From Brevinematales bacterium (lineage in GTDB: Bacteria > Spirochaetota > Brevinematia > Brevinematales > GWF1-51-8): DNA of 64,000 bases. The notes below the pieces were generated by a model. It ran no database searches. It was given only the letters and a program-made list of their open reading frames with translations, and was not told the DNA's origin. The DNA lies in contig JAGVBZ010000024.1 in NCBI GenBank assembly GCA_020059465.1, forward strand, positions 1-64,000, written 5' to 3'. The translations under genes and the position numbers were made by a program. Position 1 is the stretch's first letter. Every line of letters begins with the position of its first letter. Below, in pieces: positions 32,667-41,309 of the stretch.

Positions 32667-33854
32667 TTATAGTGGAATCATCCCGTATATCCATCCGGCA
32701 AACGTGGAAAGCACGACCACAAGCGCGATATATACCAGCGTCTTTTTCGCGCCCAACTCCCCGCCGATCACAAGCATCGACGGCAGCGAGAGCGACGGCC
32801 CCGCGAGTAAGAGCGCGAGCGCAGGCCCATGTCCCATCCCCGACCCGAGCAATCCCTGTACGATCGGCACCTCGGTCAGAGTGGCGAAATACATCAGCGC
32901 GCCGGAAACGGCGGCAAAGAAATTCGACAGCAGGGAATTCCCGCCGACCGCCGACGAGATCCATTCGCCGGGAATCAGCGCCGTATGCCCCGGACGTCCG
33001 AGCAGGAATCCCGCGATCATCACTCCCCCGAAAAGAAGCGGGACTATCTGGAGGGAGAAGTCCCGGGTCGCGACGACCCATTCCTTCAGTTCGTCCTTCC
33101 TGAACCAGAATATCAGCATAACGATCAGCCCGATCCCGAACCCGCCCGCGATCCACCATTTCAACTGATAAATGAAGTCCCATACCGGAAGCGATCCGTC
33201 CGACGGCGCCCAGTTCAGGAAGACCAGTATGCCGATCATCGACGCCATATACAGACCAGTCTGCCCTAAGTTTCTTGACGAATCCTCATGGACGCCCGAA
33301 AACATTTTTTCGTCCGTCACCCGCTTTTCCTCGTCCTTCCTGAATATCAGGTGCATCATAAGCCCGATTACGACCGCGAAAACCACCGCGCCGATCATAC
33401 GGGCGAGGCCGAGCTGCCATCCGAACACCTTGAACGATAGCACGATGGCGAGGATACTGATCGCCGGGCCCGAATACAGGAACGAGACCGCAGGGCCAAG
33501 CCCCGCGCCTTTTTTGTATATCCCCTTGAACAGCGGCAGAACCGTGCAGGAGCAGACCGCGAGTATCGCGCCGGATACCGACGCGACCGTGTACGCGACC
33601 GCCTTATTCGCCTTCGGCCCGAGGTATTTGATGACCGCCTGCTGGTTCAGGAATACGGTGATCGCCCCTGCGATGAAGAACGCCGGAATGAGGCATAAAA
33701 GGACATGCTGGCGGGCATAGTCCGCGAGCATGAAAAACGCTTCATGGAAGGCGTTCTGTACAACCGGATTACCGAACGGGATAAAATAGGCGAGCGCGAA
33801 AACTCCTATGAAAATCAGGATTTTCTTATTCGGTGATAATTCCTTAGAGGCCAT
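32667..33854 (-). CDS. Permease of the DUF318/ArsP group
   Basis: 395 residues with about ten membrane helices. The AVCSCTVLPLF motif in an early helix and the repeated SGPAISILA/AGPSLSLPS halves are typical of the permease family that includes ArsP (organoarsenical export) and the SO_0444 Cu/Zn efflux group. The CSC pair could bind a soft metal or arsenical. It overlaps the DGC gene by 11 bp. The substrate cannot be read from the sequence; the arsR-acr3 setting favours an arsenic species. Confidence 0.85.
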   Translation of the reverse strand: MASKELSPNKKILIFIGVFALAYFIPFGNPVVQNAFHEAFFMLADYARQHVLLCLIPAFFIAGAITVFLNQQAVIKYLGPKANKAVAYTVASVSGAILAVCSCTVLPLFKGIYKKGAGLGPAVSFLYSGPAISILAIVLSFKVFGWQLGLARMIGAVVFAVVIGLMMHLIFRKDEEKRVTDEKMFSGVHEDSSRNLGQTGLYMASMIGILVFLNWAPSDGSLPVWDFIYQLKWWIAGGFGIGLIVMLIFWFRKDELKEWVVATRDFSLQIVPLLFGGVMIAGFLLGRPGHTALIPGEWISSAVGGNSLLSNFFAAVSGALMYFATLTEVPIVQGLLGSGMGHGPALALLLAGPSLSLPSMLVIGGELGAKKTLVYIALVVVLSTFAGWIYGMIPL

Positions 33855-34221
33855 TTAGGATACCTTCCATGATGACGGACTTTACCTCTTCGATAACTTC
33901 CCCGGTAACCGGTGTCTTTCCCTTCTTCACCCCGTAATCGGTGACAACGAATTGTTTATATGCGATACCGAGCTTATCGAAAATCGCGCTCCCGCACCCG
34001 ACCCCGCACCCGTCGATAACGATATTCATGTCGGCGGCCCGCGCCGACGCGACAAACCCGGACAATTCCGCGCCGAGCGCCGCGAGGCATGTCATACTCC
34101 CGGCATTATCCTGCATGAGTCCGCGAGCGACCTGATCGGCTAAAAGCCCGGTATTCGCCGCACCGGAGCACGCGTAAATCAGCCGTGATTTTTCTCCCGA
34201 CCCGCAATTGCATTCCGTCAT
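33844..34221 (-). CDS. DGC-domain putative zinc-binding protein
   Basis: 125 residues with a Cys-rich N terminus (CNCGSGEK), YACSGAANTG, TCLAALGA and the family signature IDGCGVGC. DGC proteins are small, presumed metal-binding proteins of unknown function that recur beside arsenic permeases and thioredoxin-like proteins. Cytoplasmic. Within the operon it could pass a metal or arsenical to the permease, with which it overlaps by 11 bp. Confidence 0.82.
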   Translation of the reverse strand: MTECNCGSGEKSRLIYACSGAANTGLLADQVARGLMQDNAGSMTCLAALGAELSGFVASARAADMNIVIDGCGVGCGSAIFDKLGIAYKQFVVTDYGVKKGKTPVTGEVIEEVKSVIMEGILNGL

Positions 34222-34299
34222 TGAATTTCTCCTTTATTTCAACCCCGGATACAGTCCGGCAGGTTTGCCATGACAATCCCGGTGTGAAAAAGTATATTT

Positions 34300-34536
34300 T
34301 TATTTCTCCCCGATCATCCGTATGACCTGTTCCTTCGTCAGTATCTTTCCCGCGCTGACCACATTCCCGTCGATAGCGAACGCGGGAGTAATCATGACTC
34401 CCATATCCATGATACGGTCGAGGTCGGAAACCTTCTCGACCTCAGCGTCGATACCCGTTTCCGCCGCGGCGGCGCGGACATTCGCCTCAAGCATATTACA
34501 GCGGGCGCAACCGGTGCCCAGTATCTGTAGTTTCAT
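34300..34536 (-). CDS. Small thioredoxin-like CxxC protein
   Basis: 78 residues of the MTH895/TM0996 type: beta strand KLQILGTGC, active site CARC (C10, C13), and VMITPAFAIDG with the cis-Pro. Such proteins are cytoplasmic redox proteins frequently encoded in arsenic and permease operons. It lies 15 bp after acr3. Confidence 0.85.
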   Translation of the reverse strand: MKLQILGTGCARCNMLEANVRAAAAETGIDAEVEKVSDLDRIMDMGVMITPAFAIDGNVVSAGKILTKEQVIRMIGEK

Positions 34537-34551
34537 ATTTATCTCCTCATG

Positions 34552-35628
34552 TTAATTTGCACTATTTTCCGCAGGCGCATCCTTGTCGAACCATTTCCGG
34601 CTGCGGTTGGAAATCATCACAAGCGTCAGCATGACCGGGACCTCCACCAGCACACCGACCACTGTCGCGAGGGTAGCGCCCGAATTCAGCCCGTAGAGCG
34701 AAATCGCCACAGCCACCGCCAATTCGAAGAAGTTACTCGCCCCGATCATCGCGGCAGGGGACGCTATCTTATGCGGGAGCTTCCATAGCCTCGCCCAGAA
34801 ATATGCGAGCGCGAATATGAACAATGTTTGGATTACGAACGGGACGGCTATCAGGAAAATATGCGTATAATTGCCGAGGATAGTCTCGCCCTGAAACGAG
34901 AAAATAATCACGAGGGTCAGCAGCAGTCCTATGACGGTGACGGAATTGAACCGTTTCACGAATCTATCCTGAAAATAATCGATGCCCTTCCGCCTGATAA
35001 CCGCTACCCGTGTCAGGTACCCGGCTGTCAACGGTACAACAACGAACAATACAACCGATAGGATTAAAGTATCCCACGGGACGGGTACGTTGGAGAGGCC
35101 GAGGAGGAACGCCACAATCGGCGCGTAGGCGGCCAGTATCACAAGGTCGTTGACCGCGACCTGCACGAGTGTAAACGCGGGGTCGCCCTTCGTCAGGTGA
35201 CTCCAAACGAACACCATCGCGGTACACGGCGCCGCGCCGAGGAATACCGCACCCGCAAGATATTCGGTCGATAACGTATCGGGGATAATCCCGTGAAACA
35301 CGACCTTGAGGAAAAAGACGCTGATCCCGTACATCGTGAACGGCTTGATGAGCCAGTTTATCACGAGGGTGACGGCGAGTCCCTTCGGCTTCTTCGCGGC
35401 GTTTACGATACCTGAAAAATCGATCTTCAGCATCATCGGGTAGATCATCAGCCAGATCAGCACGGCGACCGGAATAGAGACATGCGCGTATTCCAGCCCG
35501 CCGAGGAATTGCGGCACCGCCGGCAGGAATTTCCCGATCAGTACGCCCAGCGCCATGCAGACGATCACCCATACGGTGAGGAATTTCTCGAATATCCCTA
35601 ATCCCAGCGGCTCTTTCGCCGTTTCCAT
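34552..35628 (-). CDS. acr3: ACR3-family arsenite exporter
   Basis: 358 residues, ten membrane helices. The GAAPCTAMVFVWSHL motif contains the conserved Cys required for As(OH)3 transport in characterised Acr3 proteins, and VNDLVILAAYAPI is also typical. It exports arsenite by proton exchange. AGGAGG precedes the ATG. A consensus promoter with an overlapping inverted repeat lies directly upstream, and the arsR gene precedes it, so induction by As(III) or Sb(III) through ArsR is very likely. No arsC arsenate reductase is visible. Confidence 0.93.
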   Translation of the reverse strand: METAKEPLGLGIFEKFLTVWVIVCMALGVLIGKFLPAVPQFLGGLEYAHVSIPVAVLIWLMIYPMMLKIDFSGIVNAAKKPKGLAVTLVINWLIKPFTMYGISVFFLKVVFHGIIPDTLSTEYLAGAVFLGAAPCTAMVFVWSHLTKGDPAFTLVQVAVNDLVILAAYAPIVAFLLGLSNVPVPWDTLILSVVLFVVVPLTAGYLTRVAVIRRKGIDYFQDRFVKRFNSVTVIGLLLTLVIIFSFQGETILGNYTHIFLIAVPFVIQTLFIFALAYFWARLWKLPHKIASPAAMIGASNFFELAVAVAISLYGLNSGATLATVVGVLVEVPVMLTLVMISNRSRKWFDKDAPAENSAN

Positions 35629-35637
35629 ACCGCCTCC

Positions 35638-35693
35638 TATATGACTATCTGCTCATATAGTAATATTATACAAAAATCGCGGGAATTTGTCAA
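35638..35693 (-). promoter_or_regulatory. acr3 promoter with SmtB/ArsR-type operator
   Basis: Minus strand: TTGACA (35688-35693), a 17 bp spacer and TATAAT (35665-35670), a perfect sigma70 consensus. From 35638 to 35659, covering the transcription start, is an inverted repeat with TATATGA and TCATATA arms separated by eight bases, matching the 12-2-12 operator pattern of SmtB/ArsR repressors. Its AGGAGG-proximal position would block initiation when bound. Confidence 0.8.
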
Positions 35694-35701
35694 TAAGTCC
35701 G

Positions 35702-36064
35702 TCATGAGAGATTGCAGGTTTTCATGCAGAGCATCCCGGATTCATGACTGCGGGCGAGGTTCACGATATCGGACTGATGCACCGGAACCGATTCCAACGC
35801 GGCATGCATAAAGGAGTCGAAGCCGGGGTAGCGTGCGGAGAGCGCGGGGTCGATCCGGTAAAACACGAACTGCGCGCGTTTCTCGGAGACAATCAGCCCC
35901 GCCTGCGCGAGCTTGGTGAGGTGGCGCGAAAGGTTGGACTGCTTGATCCCCAGCACGCATTCGAGCTGGCAGACGCAGAGTTCCTCGCGCAGGAGCAGGT
36001 TCAGTATCCGCAGACGGTTCTCGTCGGCGAGGGCCTTGAAGAGGGATGCGGGAGTATTATTCAT
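35702..36064 (-). CDS. arsR: ArsR-family arsenite-responsive repressor
   Basis: 120 residues from ATG 36064, which matches the family's N terminus (MNNTPASLFKALADENRLRIL); longer frames lack support. The winged helix carries ELCVCQLEC in the DNA-recognition region: C30 and C32 plus C36 correspond to the three-Cys As(III) site of E. coli ArsR, with one extra residue before the third Cys. The C terminus adds CMKTC. No strong ribosome-binding site is visible. The gene is followed by the acr3 operon it should control. Confidence 0.9.
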   Translation of the reverse strand: MNNTPASLFKALADENRLRILNLLLREELCVCQLECVLGIKQSNLSRHLTKLAQAGLIVSEKRAQFVFYRIDPALSARYPGFDSFMHAALESVPVHQSDIVNLARSHESGMLCMKTCNLS

Positions 36065-36123
36065 AATTATTTCGCTTTTTATCATTACAGTTTTAGAAAA
36101 AATAACTTCTAACCCCAAGAAAG

Positions 36124-36528
36124 TTATAGCAATTCTATCTCAATACTACAAATATTCTTAAATCTCATATAATCTTTATCATACGAACATAGTTTATCCG
36201 CATGTTTTTCAGCAAGGGCGACATGAACCGCATCGTTAAAATTCTTGAAATCATCGACTGCGATACAAATGTTTCTCGCACGGCTTAGAATGCCGGTATC
36301 AACTTGACCTGAAGAGAACGAAAGAAAGAAGTTGAAATTTTCTTCAATAATTGAATTGGCGATTTTTAATTTTGCTAAAGAATACATAAATTCCTGTATC
36401 ACCAGCGGAGAAAGAACCAGGGACTCTTCCGAAATAAGGTTTTCAATATACTCTTTAGACTGTTCATACTTCAATTTATCCTGAATTACTGAGGAATAGA
36501 TGAGGACACTCGTATCAAGATAGGTCAT
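36124..36528 (-). CDS. PIN-domain toxin, VapC family
   Basis: 134 residues from ATG 36528; a longer frame begins inside the antitoxin gene. The PIN acidic residues are D5 (YLDTS), E46 (IQEF), D99 (FNDAV) and D117/D119 (SYDKD). AT-rich. It overlaps the antitoxin by 14 bp and forms a second pair related in organisation, and in antitoxin sequence, to the pair at 12.5 kb. The toxins themselves have diverged strongly. Confidence 0.85.
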   Translation of the reverse strand: MTYLDTSVLIYSSVIQDKLKYEQSKEYIENLISEESLVLSPLVIQEFMYSLAKLKIANSIIEENFNFFLSFSSGQVDTGILSRARNICIAVDDFKNFNDAVHVALAEKHADKLCSYDKDYMRFKNICSIEIELL

Positions 36529-36745
36529 TATATACACCGTCAATAAAATCATCTATATCTTTTCCTTCAGGGAGTTTCAGGTTTAACGCCGCCATTTTTC
36601 GGTTTAATTTCTCAAACTCTTTTATCCTATCCCGCTTTTCCGGTTTCTCGGGAAGCACAATCTCAATCTCAACCTTCATTTTCGGTAAGTCCTTTTCCTT
36701 TATTTCAATCTTTCCATTATTATATATTCCATGCAGTGTAATCAT
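36515..36745 (-). CDS. AF2212-like antitoxin, second pair
   Basis: About 76 residues from ATG 36745, preceded by GGGAGA. The opening ITLHGIYNNGKIEI and KDLPKMKVEIEIVLP parallels the antitoxin at 12461-12658 over the first 35 residues; the C-terminal helix (LNLKLPEGKDIDDFIDGVYND) is different, as expected for the toxin-binding part. Paired with the PIN gene downstream. Confidence 0.8.
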   Translation of the reverse strand: MITLHGIYNNGKIEIKEKDLPKMKVEIEIVLPEKPEKRDRIKEFEKLNRKMAALNLKLPEGKDIDDFIDGVYNDLS

Positions 36746-36910
36746 ACTTCTCTCCCGCAATTCTAGATATATCTTACCCCCGAAACACCCGTGTGTCAAA
36801 TTGTTTTGTCGATTTTAGGATGTAGGAGGGAGTATTATTCATAGGATCACGCTTCTATTTATATTTATAACTATCGACGAATAAATAATATACTACTGAT
36901 TTCCACCATT

Positions 36911-37210
36911 TTACGGATTGGTACTGACGGTTTTTTTATAGGCATAGACCATGTCCGCGTCATCATCCCCGCCCCCATGCTCTCCGTCCGTCCTTTTATT
37001 ATTCATAAAGAATTCTTCAATTTCTATCGCTTCGTCATGAGAATCCGCAGTGTAGTATACCCATAAATTGGCATCTTCATTGACATGGTGTTCTTTAAAC
37101 AGACTTTCATCGGCATCCAAGCCTATTCCGACATACCATGAACCGAAATCGCCACCGTTCTTTTTAATCAGGTTTTCAATCCCCATGATGATCTCTTCTT
37201 TGGAAGACAT
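36911..37210 (-). CDS. Small WYVGI protein of unknown function
   Basis: 99 residues. GSWYVGIGLDADESLFKEHHV is followed by LWVYYTADSHDEAIEIEEFF and a C-terminal GGGDDDADMVYAYKK. The order WYVGI...LFxxHxV...A..E..F resembles the start of a GIY-YIG nuclease fold (YVGI plus His plus Glu), but a catalytic set is not certain. I know similar proteins only as conserved hypothetical. It lies in the AT-rich accessory island between the PIN pair and the restriction-modification pair. CTCCTAT-complement AGGAGA precedes the ATG. Confidence 0.7.
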   Translation of the reverse strand: MSSKEEIIMGIENLIKKNGGDFGSWYVGIGLDADESLFKEHHVNEDANLWVYYTADSHDEAIEIEEFFMNNKRTDGEHGGGDDDADMVYAYKKTVSTNP

Positions 37211-37335
37211 ATACTCTCCTATAGAGGTCTGAATGCTAATTTAATCCTACCCTAAATGAAACTTTCCCTTCAGGATAATCATCATATCCTCCGGTATATT
37301 TTATCCGTAATATCATACTTCCGAAACCTCATAGT

Positions 37336-37372
37336 GTCAATTTCCTAATTAAAATTCACGTATGCGAACTTT
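37336..37372. repeat. Left direct repeat: diverged copy of the slt 3' end
   Basis: Read on the minus strand this segment encodes KFPKFAYVNFN followed by TAG, almost identical to the last residues FPKFAYMNFN of the lytic transglycosylase gene at 38913. It stands alone; upstream sequence is unrelated to slt. With the copy at 38899-38943 it brackets the restriction-modification genes. The differences are mostly in third codon positions. Confidence 0.7.
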
Positions 37373-37416
37373 GGGAATTTGAAGAAAAGTTCAATAATTT
37401 ACTGAATAATATTCAA

Positions 37417-38088
37417 CTAGAAAAGATTCTTTGTTTTAAGATAGGTGCTTATTTGAGGGATTTCTACCAGACTATCTAGAAAGAATTTAAAATTAGCTTT
37501 CTGATCTTTTTCCCTCATTGAAACAACCTTATTATAATCTATGTTTAATATATCACACAGTTCTTGTCCAGTTAACGCTTCTTCTTCAGAAATTCTTCCC
37601 TTAAATCCGTTCACTATCATATGCCTACTATTTTGGTTAAAGCAACAAAAATGAATTGATGTAGTAAATTGAATTTTTTTAGAAATATGATTTTCAAATT
37701 TCTTCATATTTTCTTTTTCGCCTGAAGATTTTTTCGTATCAAAATTATCCCCGTCTTTTAATTCGACAATATAACAATGCTGATGTTTGTTCTTAATTTT
37801 AAAAATCAATAAATCTGGTTCTAAATTTGAAAATAGTTTTAGCTTCGATTTTTTTACAGAGTTTTTTGTTATTAAAAACACTCCCTCGAAAAAGTTTTCA
37901 TCTATAATATCGTCCAATGTAATTGTAATATTCGCAAGTGATGATATAATCTTTTCCAGTTCATTCCCTGCAGAAATTGACGTAGCATGCACTCTACTTA
38001 TAAGACTCCCAAGTTGTTGGTTTCCAAAAACTCTTGAGTATCCAGAATTTGCATCTCTTCTTCCTTTTCTTTTTTCAATTAATGCCAT
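37417..38088 (-). CDS. Type II restriction endonuclease, PD-(D/E)xK type
   Basis: About 223 residues from ATG 38088, with GGAG six bases upstream; longer starts lie inside the methylase gene. The catalytic pattern EPDLLIF...[11 protein letters not shown] gives D92, E109 and K111 of a PD-(D/E)xK nuclease. It is AT-rich and overlaps the methyltransferase gene by 14 bp, the standard layout of a type II pair. The recognition site is unknown. The identification rests on the motif and the adjacent methylase. Confidence 0.75.
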   Translation of the reverse strand: MALIEKRKGRRDANSGYSRVFGNQQLGSLISRVHATSISAGNELEKIISSLANITITLDDIIDENFFEGVFLITKNSVKKSKLKLFSNLEPDLLIFKIKNKHQHCYIVELKDGDNFDTKKSSGEKENMKKFENHISKKIQFTTSIHFCCFNQNSRHMIVNGFKGRISEEEALTGQELCDILNIDYNKVVSMREKDQKANFKFFLDSLVEIPQISTYLKTKNLF

Positions 38089-38791
38089 ATAGTTCTCCAT
38101 AGGAAATATCACAGCCTATGAACCTTCTATTTGTCTCAATCGCAGCCTTCATTACTGAAAAAGTTCCCGCCGCAGGATCTAGAATAATATCATTTTCATT
38201 ACTTGTTGCTAGAATTAATTCCTTCTGAAGTCCTATTGGTTTGGGATGTGCATGATTAATGTTTTTTACTTTTTCAGACCAAATATCTGGAATATTATGT
38301 TTCGACCACACACCTTTTGCTCGCAACGGTTCTTTTTGAAGAATAACTAGATACTCTACTTGTCTTCTTGTTCTATACCCCATTCCCATCTTCTGTTTAT
38401 CCCAAGTTAATAAATCTACAATGTGTAACTTGGTATTCTCTAACCAATCATGAAACCCTTCACAAAGATGAAATTTATCAACCCATAAAAACATATGCCC
38501 AGAAGGAATTAAAACCGAATCAATTCTTTGAATAAACTCAATAATTATTTCTTCAGACATCTGTTCCATTTTTGCCCTAAATTTTTGTCGCGCTCCTTCG
38601 TTTCCATAATTCATTTTATCCATAATACCTCGATACTGAGGATCAAAAAAACACACAGGAATACTTTCATTTTTTATATATGATAAAAGCTTAAGTCCAT
38701 CCATTTTTAATGTTGTATTATATGGCAGGTTTGTTTTATGAAAAGCATTTTCTGTAATATCTAAGTCCCTTTCTAAACTAAATACACTCAT
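38075..38791 (-). CDS. DNA adenine or N4-cytosine methyltransferase, beta class
   Basis: 238 residues. The catalytic motif IV is DPQY (50-53, FFDPQYRG), a known variant of DPPY, and the SAM-binding motif I region ([16 protein letters not shown]) is near the C terminus, so the order IV, target recognition, I defines a beta-class amino-methyltransferase. The segment [13 protein letters not shown] after DPQY is characteristic of this subfamily. It protects host DNA from the nuclease encoded downstream. AAGGA precedes the ATG. Confidence 0.88.
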   Translation of the reverse strand: MSVFSLERDLDITENAFHKTNLPYNTTLKMDGLKLLSYIKNESIPVCFFDPQYRGIMDKMNYGNEGARQKFRAKMEQMSEEIIIEFIQRIDSVLIPSGHMFLWVDKFHLCEGFHDWLENTKLHIVDLLTWDKQKMGMGYRTRRQVEYLVILQKEPLRAKGVWSKHNIPDIWSEKVKNINHAHPKPIGLQKELILATSNENDIILDPAAGTFSVMKAAIETNRRFIGCDISYGELYGIN

Positions 38792-38898
38792 TATTATTCC
38801 TTTTTGAAATTCTAAAATACAAGAGATGAATTATACGTAACCCCAAAAAGCCTTTACAAGATTACTTCGATTAAATATATTACTCCCTATGAAATAAA

Positions 38899-38943
38899 CT
38901 GTCAACTACCTGTTAATTAAAATTCATGTACGCGAACTTCGGG
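38899..38943. repeat. Right direct repeat: slt 3' end and flank
   Basis: The stop region of slt. TGTCAA, AATTAAAATTCA, GCGAACTT and GGGAA occur in the same order as at 37336-37372, with a two-base indel between them. This marks the right boundary of the AT-rich restriction-modification insert. Confidence 0.7.
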
Positions 38944-41207
38944 AAGCCGTAGAGCATGCTGTAATAGTACCGCGTCAGCATGATCCGTTTTACATAGTTC
39001 CGGGTTTCGTCGTACAGTATGCATTCAATCCACAGTTCGTTCTTATATTTTACATCGCTGCGCCACCTGTTCACCGCGCCCTCGCCCGCGTTGTACGCCC
39101 CCAGCGCAAACACATAGTTGTCCTTGTACAGCTTGAACAGATAATTAAACAATGTTATTCCCATCCGGATATTGTCCTCGAAGTCGCGAAGCTCGAGGTA
39201 AGGTTCCTTCATATTCTTCTTCAGGCCCTCGGCGGTATAAGGCATCACCTGCGCGTAACCGACCGCGCCTACCCATGAACTCACCAGCTTACGGAAATGG
39301 CTCTCCTCGCGGAACGACGAGAGCATCCACAGGCTGCGGTTCGTATCGCCGACCATTTTAGCAATCATCCCGAACTCCATCAGCGGGTACAGGTCCTCGA
39401 ACGACTCCTTCGGCAGGACGGGATGGTACATCCGGCCGCCGATCAGGCTGAACGACCAAGTATTGAAGCGGCTGACAACATTCCCCCAAAGCTTCAGCGC
39501 GCCGTATACGTCTTTATAATGATAGGTGTATTTCCATTTCAGTTCATCGTTAATCTTGCCGTCCTTAGCGTTCCGGCATACTTTATTGAGGGCGTCCTCG
39601 ACATACCTGAAAAGTTCGAGATTCCACCCCTTATCGGCAAGTGTCATCGCCTGGGCGACCTCAGGGATTTCCTTCGATTCGTTCAGGATTCCTTTCATCG
39701 ACGTCCGGTAGCTCGTCAACTGCTTCTCGATAGACTTTATCCCGATTTTCTGTTCGAACGTTACCGGGTCGGCCTCGGCAAAACCGAGATAGACCTGCAG
39801 CATCTTTTTCAGCGACTGGGATTTCGCCCATTTCATCCAACCGGAGAAGATTTTATCGAATACATCGGGGTATTTTTCACGCAGGACGGGTTCATAACGC
39901 ATCGCGACAACCCATTCGTAGGTAAACGGATAATACAGCATTACCTTAAGGAATTGGGGGTACGCTTTTTCCAATTCGCCGCGTTCATGGTACAACAGCG
40001 CAGAAACAAGAAGGACGTTATAATCGTCAGCCTTTTTCAGCATCGTGTCCATCAACCCGCGCGCCTTATTCTCGTCCTTACGGAGCAGGGTCTGAACCGT
40101 GACCGCGCCGTACTTGTCGACTAATTTGGAATTATTTATATGTTTGAGGAGCCACTGCGAGAGTTCGTCGGCATACCCGAGATTCTTGAGGATTGTCACA
40201 AAACTGTCGGTAAATTCCCCGGGAAACTTCGCCTCCGCGAGCTTAACCACATCATATGCGTCTTTCCATGTCCCTTTCTTCTTCAGGTTGCGAAGCAGGA
40301 ACGAAAAAGACGCCGCCGATGCCTTGCCGGACTGTATATGCTTCTTCAGCCCATCGATGGCCTTCTGCTTCTCTCCCGCCCGTATCAGCAGAATGCATTT
40401 ATTGCGCTCGTAATAATCCTTGTCCTTCTCCATCTGGTAGATCCGTTCGAGCAGTTTCGATGCGAACGGATTCAGGTGGAGGTCGAGCGCGATCGTGTAC
40501 GCGCGCTTGAGACTCCACAGGTTGGGCAAGTCCTCAATGCTAAGTTTATCGAGTATCGTCTTATAAACGCTTTTATTGGGGATATCATAATAACGGTTCA
40601 GGGCGGCCCCGATCTGTTTTTTATCTCCCAGCATATATAGGGCAAGCGGGATGAACGGGTTGACGTTCGAGAGCTTGAGAAGCTTGTTATTCGTCAGAGT
40701 CGTGTACTTCTGGTTTTTCCACAGGAAAAAAAAGTAGATTTCTCCGACATCCTCGTAGAACATCGATTTGGGATTCATCCCGACGAGAATATTGGAAACA
40801 ATATCGAGGGAATCGGCATAAACTTCTGGAGAATCGATCAGCGCCTTCGGGAAGTAATACTCATAATTTTCATTGAGGAATTTCCCGTCCTTGCATTCCT
40901 CCAGCGCCTTCACGTCTATCTTGCGGAAATATTTGACCGCCTCGGCATACTTTTTCAGTTCCTGCAGACTCCGGGCGGCAAGGTAATAATCCGCCGCAGT
41001 CGGGGCGTTCATCTTCTCAACATACTCGAAACTATGACGGTAAAGACCCTCCGAGTACTCATCAAGCGCTTTCGGGTCGACGGCTTTCTGTACGGCATTC
41101 TCGCCGGATAATGTACATATCCCGGTCACAACCATCGCTGCCACAAGCACGGTAAACATCCCAGCTTTTATCCAGAAGCCTCTCGGTTTCGCGTTTAATA
41201 TTTTCAA
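38913..41207 (-). CDS. slt: Lytic transglycosylase, Slt family
   Basis: 764 residues. A membrane or signal segment at 12-32, a long superhelical region of TPR-like repeats (about 40-590), and a C-terminal SLT lysozyme-like domain. The catalytic Glu is E635 in REESHF, followed by GAVGYAQVMPYTAEG and LGAYNAGEGAVNRW, the classic Slt motifs. It cleaves peptidoglycan to 1,6-anhydro products in the periplasm. The order resembles Slt70. In this genome it could also supply the wall-opening activity missing from the short FlgJ, but that is speculation. Confidence 0.92.
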   Translation of the reverse strand: MKILNAKPRGFWIKAGMFTVLVAAMVVTGICTLSGENAVQKAVDPKALDEYSEGLYRHSFEYVEKMNAPTAADYYLAARSLQELKKYAEAVKYFRKIDVKALEECKDGKFLNENYEYYFPKALIDSPEVYADSLDIVSNILVGMNPKSMFYEDVGEIYFFFLWKNQKYTTLTNNKLLKLSNVNPFIPLALYMLGDKKQIGAALNRYYDIPNKSVYKTILDKLSIEDLPNLWSLKRAYTIALDLHLNPFASKLLERIYQMEKDKDYYERNKCILLIRAGEKQKAIDGLKKHIQSGKASAASFSFLLRNLKKKGTWKDAYDVVKLAEAKFPGEFTDSFVTILKNLGYADELSQWLLKHINNSKLVDKYGAVTVQTLLRKDENKARGLMDTMLKKADDYNVLLVSALLYHERGELEKAYPQFLKVMLYYPFTYEWVVAMRYEPVLREKYPDVFDKIFSGWMKWAKSQSLKKMLQVYLGFAEADPVTFEQKIGIKSIEKQLTSYRTSMKGILNESKEIPEVAQAMTLADKGWNLELFRYVEDALNKVCRNAKDGKINDELKWKYTYHYKDVYGALKLWGNVVSRFNTWSFSLIGGRMYHPVLPKESFEDLYPLMEFGMIAKMVGDTNRSLWMLSSFREESHFRKLVSSWVGAVGYAQVMPYTAEGLKKNMKEPYLELRDFEDNIRMGITLFNYLFKLYKDNYVFALGAYNAGEGAVNRWRSDVKYKNELWIECILYDETRNYVKRIMLTRYYYSMLYGFPKFAYMNFN

Positions 41208-41309
41208 TCCATCCTCCCAATATTCAGCTAAATTTTATATGATAAATAGACCCGGTATTCATCGGGGTTTTTAAGAACGTCCATAAGTTAAAGGAAAAAC
41301 CGTTATTTT

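Noticed and set aside
37336-38943. Insertion-sequence target-site duplication
   Set aside because: No transposase or terminal inverted repeats are present and the two copies differ at several positions, mostly synonymous, so recombination is a better explanation.
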